Position numbers and translations under genes: made by a program
Assembly (NCBI RefSeq): GCF_030315685.1
Contig: NZ_JASXSI010000022.1
Coordinates: 22,798 to 86,797, forward strand
Direction of reading: 5' to 3'
Source: Gordonia sp. ABSL11-1
Lineage (GTDB): Bacteria; Actinomycetota; Actinomycetes; Mycobacteriales; Mycobacteriaceae
DNA: 64,000 nt
Notes under the pieces: generated by a model
Databases searched by the model: none
What the model was told of the DNA's origin: nothing
Seen by the model: only the letters and a program-made list of their open reading frames with translations
Part shown: positions 59,233 to 64,000 of the stretch, in pieces
How positions within the stretch are numbered: position 1 is the first letter of the stretch
Layout: every line of letters begins with the position of its first letter

Positions 59233-59573
59233 GCCGGACAGGGTAGTCGGCGGGCGGTCGGGGCTGTCAGCGCAGTCGGGAAATGACGTCGGTGGCCGAA
59301 AGGGTCAGTGCACGGTCGCGGTGAGTCCGGTCACCCGACGAGACGGGTCGTCGAACGAGGATTCCGTGGCGGGCTTGTCCCAGATGACACCACAGCGGCC
59401 GGCCGTGGAGCCCGGCTCGTCGGCCGCTCGCTGCGGTGTCATTGGGGACACGGTCTGTGCGCGAGAATTCGCGCGACACCTCTGAGCAGCCGGTTTGCGC
59501 GGATATGGGATCGTCGTTGTATTCTTCACGGCGTTGTTCTTGCGGCCGTTCACGCGGCCGGAACGGACGGCAC
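59233..59573. other. leader region of the tRNA cluster
   Basis: This 341-bp gap holds the 73-bp palindrome at 59377-59449 and, after it, the probable promoter of the tRNA-Tyr gene. No protein gene is seen; the open frames across it mirror each other because of the palindrome. Confidence 0.5.
59377..59449. repeat. 73-bp imperfect palindrome
   Basis: Two 36-base arms (left begins GTCCCAGATGACACC, right ends GGTGTCATTGGGGAC) pair with about seven mismatches around one central base; the inner GAGCC-C-GGCTC is perfect. It is unrelated in sequence to the 75-bp family. Only this copy was noticed in the window. Confidence 0.7.
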
Positions 59574-59654
59574 GGCAGGTTGCCCGAGCGGCCAAAGGGA
59601 GCGGACTGTAAATCCGTCGCGCAAGCTACATAGGTTCGAATCCTATACCTGCCA
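59574..59654 (+). tRNA. tRNA-Tyr (anticodon GTA)
   Basis: The acceptor arms GGCAGGT and ACCTGCC pair fully. The anticodon loop CTGTAAA gives GTA at 59608-59610. A long variable arm marks a class II tRNA and the T loop TTCGAAT is normal. CCA is not encoded. Confidence 0.95.
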
Positions 59655-59782
59655 CAACGTGGTCCCACGCTGACTTCTCGGCACTCGCCACCGGTCGCTA
59701 CCAGCGATTTGGTGAGCGCCGTGGTTCGTGTGTAACCTCGTTAAGGCTCTCGAGCAGGTCAGCGAAGGACATGTTCGGGTAC

Positions 59783-59855
59783 GCCCCCTTAGCTCAGTCG
59801 GCAGAGCGTTTCCATGGTAAGGAAAAGGTCGACGGTTCGATTCCGTCAGGGGGCT
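59783..59855 (+). tRNA. tRNA-Thr (anticodon GGT)
   Basis: The acceptor arms GCCCCCT and AGGGGGC pair fully. The anticodon stem TTTCC/GGAAA encloses ATGGTAA with anticodon GGT; the T loop TTCGATT is present. It is followed by tRNA-Met, as in mycobacteria. Confidence 0.95.
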
Positions 59856-59875
59856 CGCTGGACCCCAGTCCACAT

Positions 59876-59949
59876 GGCGGTGTAGCTCAGCTGGTTAGAG
59901 CGCACGACTCATAATCGTGAGGTCGAGGGATCGAGTCCCTCCACCGCTA
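59876..59949 (+). tRNA. tRNA-Met, elongator (anticodon CAT)
   Basis: The acceptor arms GGCGGTG and CACCGCT pair with one G-T wobble. The anticodon loop CTCATAA gives CAT. The absence of the initiator-type C-A mismatch at the first pair points to the elongator form. It lies 94 bp before rpmG. Confidence 0.94.
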
Positions 59950-60043
59950 CACATCGGTGCCGACCAGCCGGGTGCCGACCGACCCAGGGCCGAGCCCCAT
60001 CGGCTCCGCGCCCGCCACGTACCACCCGAAAGAAGGCAACGAA

Positions 60044-60211
60044 GTGGCCTCCTCAACAGATGTTCGCCCCAAGATCACCTTGGCGTGCGAGGTGTGTAAG
60101 CACCGTAACTACATCACCAAGAAGAACCGTCGCAACGATCCCGATCGTCTCGAGATCAAGAAGTTCTGCCCGAACTGCGGCAAGCACCAGGCGCACAAAG
60201 AGTCGCGGTGA
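60044..60211 (+). CDS. rpmG: 50S ribosomal protein L33
   Basis: Protein of 55 residues: KITLACEVCKHRNYITKKN and the two CxxC pairs (CEVC, CPNC) show the zinc-binding C+ form. GTG at 60044 follows AAGAAGG. Its place between tRNA-Met and hadA matches Rv0634B. The stop codon is inside a small hairpin that is duplicated downstream. Confidence 0.95.
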   Translation: MASSTDVRPKITLACEVCKHRNYITKKNRRNDPDRLEIKKFCPNCGKHQAHKESR

Positions 60212-60252
60212 CGACTTCGTCGTCGGAGTCGCGGTGACGACTTCGTCGTCGG
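60201..60252. repeat. 26-bp tandem duplication including the rpmG stop
   Basis: Units 60201-60226 and 60227-60252 are identical, with a decayed third to about 60274. Each carries GACGAC-TTC-GTCGTC, a perfect 6-bp stem. The duplication copies the last three rpmG codons, the stop and its hairpin, giving two tandem small stems that may help termination. Confidence 0.8.
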
Positions 60253-60318
60253 AGTCGCGCTGACGACTCGGTCGCCCCACGGTGCCGACGGCATCACCGG
60301 CGACACAACGGAATTTTC

Positions 60319-60353
60319 TGCGGGCTGCCTCTTCACGGGAGAGGCGGCCCGCA
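60319..60353. terminator. hairpin between rpmG and hadAB
   Basis: CGGGC-T-GCCTCT pairs with AGAGGC-G-GCCCG around a 7-base loop. No T run follows, so it may be a U-less terminator for rpmG or a leader structure upstream of the dehydratase gene. Confidence 0.45.
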
Positions 60354-60475
60354 CCCGTAGGTAGGGTGAAACGGTCTGCGGGACGGGCCGGCGACGGTCC
60401 GCGGATGAGTCGAGGACGACCGAACACGGCGGGAGACGAGCCAGTGGGGTTGGCTGAGTGAAGGAGCGAGAACCG

Positions 60476-61558
60476 ATGACAGTGACCGAAACCGAGATTC
60501 AACAGCGGATCGATGCGTTGAGGAGCGGTGCAAAACTCACTCCGGAGGAGATCGCCGCCCACACCCGGGAGATGGTCGGGTTCAACTACACGGTCGACGA
60601 CTACTACGAGGTCGGCCGCGAAGAGGTCCGCAAGCACGCCCGTGCCGTGCAGGACGACCACCCGGTGCACTGGAACGAGGCTGCCGCTCAGGAGATGGGT
60701 CATGACACCCTGATCGCGGCGCCGACGTTCGTCTCGGTGCTCGGCATCATCGCCCAGCGTCGCCTGTTCGAGGACGTCGTCACCGGTTACGACCTGTGGC
60801 AGATCATGCAGACCGATCAGCGTCTGGTGTTCCATCAGCCGATCAAGGTCGGCGACCAGCTCATCTGCGACGTCTCGCTCGACTCGTTCCGCCAGATGGC
60901 CGGCACGGACGTGATGATCACGAAGAACATCATCTGGAACCAGCGCGACGAACCGGTCATGACCACGTGGACCAGTCTCGTGGCCCGTCCCGCTGTCGAG
61001 GCCGATCCGGAGGTCCTCGACAAGCTCGAGCACGTGATGATGAAGGTCGATCGCGAGCCGGAGATGCCGCACACCGTGCACGGACCGTTCGACCGCTACG
61101 ACCTCCCCGATCCCGAGGTCGAGCCGAAGGCGTACTCGGCGATCAACTTCGACGACCTGACTGTCGGTCAGGAGCTGCCGCCGGTCACCAAGACGCTGAC
61201 GCGCGGCAACCTCGTCAACTACGCCGGTGTCGCCGGTGACCCGAACCCGATCCACTTCTCCGACGAGGTCGCGAAGGTCATCGGCCTGGAGACCGTCGTC
61301 GCGCACGGCATGCAGTCGATGGGGCTGGGCGCCAGCTTCATCAGTAGCTTCGTCGGCGACCCGGCCGCGATCTTCGAGTACAACGTGCGCTTCACCAGCC
61401 CGGTGTACGTGCCCGCCGAGGGCTACGCCCAGGTCGACTTCACCGGCAAGATCAAGTCGCTTGATCCGGACACCCGTCGCGGTGTCATCGCGATGGTCGC
61501 CAAGCAGGGCGACCGCAAGATCTTCGGCCGCGCGCAGGCGCACGTCCAGTTCAACTGA
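60476..61558 (+). CDS. hadAB: fused (3R)-hydroxyacyl-ACP dehydratase HadA-HadB
   Basis: Protein of 360 residues that joins two hotdog/MaoC units separate in mycobacteria. Residues 1-~170 match HadA (FNYTVDDYYEVGREEVRKHARAV, the substrate-binding half) and ~220-360 match HadB, with the hydratase-2 motif and catalytic Asp255 and His260 in GDPNPIH. It dehydrates hydroxyacyl intermediates in FAS-II elongation for mycolic acids. ATG at 60476 is 9 bases after AAGGAG. No hadC follows; the next gene is on the other strand. Confidence 0.92.
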   Translation: MTVTETEIQQRIDALRSGAKLTPEEIAAHTREMVGFNYTVDDYYEVGREEVRKHARAVQDDHPVHWNEAAAQEMGHDTLIAAPTFVSVLGIIAQRRLFEDVVTGYDLWQIMQTDQRLVFHQPIKVGDQLICDVSLDSFRQMAGTDVMITKNIIWNQRDEPVMTTWTSLVARPAVEADPEVLDKLEHVMMKVDREPEMPHTVHGPFDRYDLPDPEVEPKAYSAINFDDLTVGQELPPVTKTLTRGNLVNYAGVAGDPNPIHFSDEVAKVIGLETVVAHGMQSMGLGASFISSFVGDPAAIFEYNVRFTSPVYVPAEGYAQVDFTGKIKSLDPDTRRGVIAMVAKQGDRKIFGRAQAHVQFN

Positions 61559-62543
61559 CCTGACTCACCGGCCCGGTCCGGGCACCTGAGACGGGCGCTC
61601 CACCGGGACCCGTCGCGACGCGGCTGCGTACCGTGAACGCGGCGCACCCGATGACTGCGGCACCGCCGACGACCAGTTCCGGTGTCGGCCGCTCACCGAG
61701 CAGCAGGATCGCCCACACGACCGTCAGGACCGGCTGGATCAGCTGGACCTGGCTCACCGTCGTCATCGGGCCGATCGCCAGACCGCGATACCAGGCGAAG
61801 AATCCCAGGAACATGCTGATCGCCGCGAGATAGCCGAAGGCCGCCCACTGGCCGGCGGTGGCGTGCGGGAGGTGCCCGTCGGTGACGACGAGGGTCGTCA
61901 CGAGCATCGCCGGTGAGGCCAGGATCAAGGCCCAGCAGATGGTCTGCCAGGAGCCCAGTTCGCGTGCCATCACACCGCCCTGGGCGTAGCCGACCGCCGC
62001 GAGGACGACGGCAGCCAGCAGATACAGATCGGCGATCCCCGGAGTGGTCGGGACGCCGTGACCGGCGACGGTGAAGGCGATCGTCGCGATCACGCCCAGT
62101 GCTGCGCCCACCCAGAATCGTCGGCCGGGGCGTTCATGCGTGCGGCTCACCGCGACGACGGCCGTGGCCGCCGGCAGCAGCCCGATCACCACCGCCGAAT
62201 GCCCTGCCGCGGTGTCGCGCAAAGCAAGCGACGTCAGGATGGGGAATCCTGCGACGACACCGGCCGAGACGGGCGCCAGTCGCAGCCACTGCCTCGTGGT
62301 CGGCCGGCTCGCACCGCCGACGACGAGGGCGACAGCGGCCAGGCATGCCGCGACGACCGCGCGGGCACATCCGATGAACAGGGGATCGAGTCCGGCGACA
62401 GCAATCCGTGTGAACGGCACGGTGAAGGAGAAGGCGACGACTCCGACAAGCCCCCAGGCCAAGCCTGCGGACGGCGATCCGAGATGACTGCGAGGCGATA
62501 GCACTCGGGAATCATGCGCGATAGCGCTACTATGATGACTCAT
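61551..62543 (-). CDS. EamA/DMT family transporter
   Basis: Membrane protein of up to 330 residues with ten helices in two EamA repeats (AWGLVGVVAFSFTVPFTR and GYAQGGVMARELGSWQTI begin the halves). Such carriers export amino acids or metabolites. ATG at 62543 overlaps the ATG of the divergent regulator by two bases; a later start is possible because the first 27 residues are polar. The adjacent MocR regulator probably controls it. The 3' end overlaps hadAB by 8 bp. Confidence 0.85.
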   Translation of the reverse strand: MSHHSSAIAHDSRVLSPRSHLGSPSAGLAWGLVGVVAFSFTVPFTRIAVAGLDPLFIGCARAVVAACLAAVALVVGGASRPTTRQWLRLAPVSAGVVAGFPILTSLALRDTAAGHSAVVIGLLPAATAVVAVSRTHERPGRRFWVGAALGVIATIAFTVAGHGVPTTPGIADLYLLAAVVLAAVGYAQGGVMARELGSWQTICWALILASPAMLVTTLVVTDGHLPHATAGQWAAFGYLAAISMFLGFFAWYRGLAIGPMTTVSQVQLIQPVLTVVWAILLLGERPTPELVVGGAAVIGCAAFTVRSRVATGPGGAPVSGARTGPVSQVS

Positions 62544-62559
62544 GTCCGACGATAGCAGT
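62496..62559. promoter_or_regulatory. three direct repeats at the transporter/regulator junction
   Basis: CGATAGC followed by ACT, GCT or AGT occurs at 62496-62505, 62519-62528 and 62550-62559, all in one direction, across the divergent start codons. MocR-type regulators often bind direct repeats, so these are candidate sites of the adjacent regulator. Confidence 0.5.
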
Positions 62560-63972
62560 GACCGGATCGCTCGTCACCTCCGCTCAGTGGCGGCCGAGGC
62601 GGAGCCGGGCAGCAGACTGCCGTCGACGCGTGCGCTGGCCGCCCGGTTCGGGGCGGGACCGGTGACCGTCCAGCGCGCGCTGGCCCAACTGGTCGCGGCG
62701 GGTGTCGTCGAGACGCGGGCGGGCGCCGGTACGTTCGTCCGGCGACGGGTCGCGCCGTCGGCTCGACTCGACATGTCCTGGCAGACCGCCGCTCTCGGGC
62801 CCGAACGTACCGGGTCGTCGGCGGTCGGCTCGACCATGCGGCAGATTCCGCACGACACGATCGCCATGCACTCCGGCTACCCCGATCTGGATCTCATGCC
62901 GATGCGTGAGGTGCGCAGCGCGTTCGGTCGGATCACGCGTGGCGCCGGTGCCGGTGGTCGTGACCAGGTCTTCGCCCGGCCGCCCACTGCCGGCCTGCCC
63001 GACCTTCGACGGTGGTTCGTCGACGAACTCGACGTCGACGGGTGGCGCGACTCCGATGCCGTGATCGCCTCGGGAGGGCAGGCCGCCCTCGCCGCGACCT
63101 TCCGGGCGCTGGCCGCACCCGGCGACCCGATCGTGATGGAGTCACCGACCTACTGGGGAGCCATCGCGGCGGCGCGGCAGGCGGGACTGGTCATCGTGCC
63201 GGTCCCGCGTACCGGAGGTGCGCCGGCCGCGGCCGATCTCGACGAGGTGTTCGCGACGACGGGGGCGAAGGTGCTCTACGCGCAACCGAACTTCGCCAAC
63301 CCGACCGGAGACGTGTGGAACGCCGCCCAACGAGACGACGTGCTCGCCGTCGTCGGCGGCCACCGGGCGTTCGTGATCGAGGACGACTGGGCGCACGACT
63401 TCGCGCTCGACATCGCGCCGCGGCCCCTGGCGTGCTCCGACACCGACGGGCACGTGATCTACATCCGCTCGCTGACCAAGAGCCTCTCGCTCACCGTCCG
63501 GGTGGCGGCACTGCTCGCGCGGGGGCCGGCTCGTGCGCGGATCGAGAACGCGCTCACCGTCTCCGACCTCTACGTCGCCCCCGTGCTGCAGGCAGTCGCG
63601 CTCGACGTCGTGTCGAGACCCGCGTGGCGTACGCACCTGCAGCGGCTGCAGCGCACACTCGCCGCACGTCGCGACAGCCTGCTCGGGGCGCTCGCCGCCG
63701 GTGCGCCGGAGCTCGACGTGGCACGTCCGCCGGGAGGCCTCAACCTGTGGGTGTCGCTGCCGACTCATCGCGCCGACGGATCGCCGATCGACGCCGACCT
63801 CGTCGCGGCCCGTACGCTGGCCCGTGGGCTGTCGATCTCCCCGGGGCGCGAGTGGTTCCCGACCGAACCGACGGGACCGTTCATCCGGCTCAACTACGCC
63901 GCCGCCTCGCCGGATCGTTACGACGAGGCGGTGTCGATCCTGAGAGCTGCGGTTCTGGACGGGACGATGTAG
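62542..63972 (+). CDS. MocR-type (GntR/aminotransferase) transcription regulator
   Basis: Protein of 476 residues: an N-terminal winged-helix GntR domain (GSRLPSTRALAARFGAGPVTVQRAL) linked to a fold-type I aminotransferase-like domain with the PLP Lys in IRSLTKSLSLTVRV, and NFANPTGDVW and IEDDWAHDF motifs. Such proteins sense PLP or an amino acid and regulate a neighbouring gene, here most likely the divergent EamA transporter. ATG at 62542 with no leader, so the message may be leaderless. Confidence 0.9.
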   Translation: MSDDSSDRIARHLRSVAAEAEPGSRLPSTRALAARFGAGPVTVQRALAQLVAAGVVETRAGAGTFVRRRVAPSARLDMSWQTAALGPERTGSSAVGSTMRQIPHDTIAMHSGYPDLDLMPMREVRSAFGRITRGAGAGGRDQVFARPPTAGLPDLRRWFVDELDVDGWRDSDAVIASGGQAALAATFRALAAPGDPIVMESPTYWGAIAAARQAGLVIVPVPRTGGAPAAADLDEVFATTGAKVLYAQPNFANPTGDVWNAAQRDDVLAVVGGHRAFVIEDDWAHDFALDIAPRPLACSDTDGHVIYIRSLTKSLSLTVRVAALLARGPARARIENALTVSDLYVAPVLQAVALDVVSRPAWRTHLQRLQRTLAARRDSLLGALAAGAPELDVARPPGGLNLWVSLPTHRADGSPIDADLVAARTLARGLSISPGREWFPTEPTGPFIRLNYAAASPDRYDEAVSILRAAVLDGTM

Positions 63973-64000
63973 TCCGCACGCCGGACATCTGATCGGCTGT

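Overview
The window is high-GC actinobacterial DNA, most likely from Gordonia or a close relative in the Mycobacteriales. The main evidence is gene order: menE, two DUF3349 genes, a small membrane protein, pitA, menB, menD, an Rv0556-like gene, mgtA, menG, menJ-like reductase, grcC-type prenyl synthase, htpX and yajQ follow the Mycobacterium tuberculosis Rv0542c-Rv0566c order, and tRNA-Thr, tRNA-Met, rpmG and hadA/hadB follow the Rv0634B-Rv0636 order. GTG starts and 1-8 base stop/start overlaps are common. The genus is inferred; no 16S gene is present.

Layout. 1-6.3 kb: a flavin monooxygenase, a DrrAB-like ABC exporter (one ATPase, two permeases), two small stress proteins and a zinc metallopeptidase. 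6.3-9.9 kb: menE, DUF3349 genes and pitA on the minus strand. 10.1-35.0 kb: a large exopolysaccharide locus that replaces the short pitA-menB gap of mycobacteria. It holds a Wzx-like flippase, glycosyltransferases, a Wzy-like polymerase, a Wzz/BY-kinase-like protein, a Tat-exported beta-helix lipoprotein, a priming glycosylphosphotransferase, a GGDEF diguanylate cyclase, an EAL protein, an E1-like/nitroreductase fusion facing an acyltransferase-like gene, and a nucleotide-sugar pathway (cytidylyltransferase, epimerase, deacetylase, two C-methyltransferase-type proteins, RmlC-like epimerase, class III aminotransferase). 35.0-36.1 kb: an AbiEi/DUF559 endonuclease-like gene bracketed by two 75-bp palindromes. 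36.2-58 kb: menaquinone and prenyl genes (menB, menD, menG, menJ-like, polyprenyl synthase) interrupted by accessory cassettes, notably a type VII secretion amidase toxin operon after menD and a P450/methyltransferase/peptidase group before mgtA. 57.9-64 kb: VapBC, YajQ, three tRNAs, rpmG, a fused hadA-hadB gene, and a divergent EamA transporter/MocR regulator pair.

How it works together. The men genes and the prenyl synthase make the naphthoquinone head and the isoprenoid tail. The exopolysaccharide region has most parts of a Wzx/Wzy pathway, and the two c-di-GMP enzymes within it suggest control by that messenger. The most unusual structure is a family of exactly 75-bp imperfect palindromes in four copies, all in the same orientation, each at a junction between conserved men-locus genes and accessory DNA. 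Two of them frame a single Vsr-like nuclease gene whose stop codon lies inside the repeat. Other repeat families are a 21-bp tandem array present at two loci, a G-rich array, and several long hairpins.
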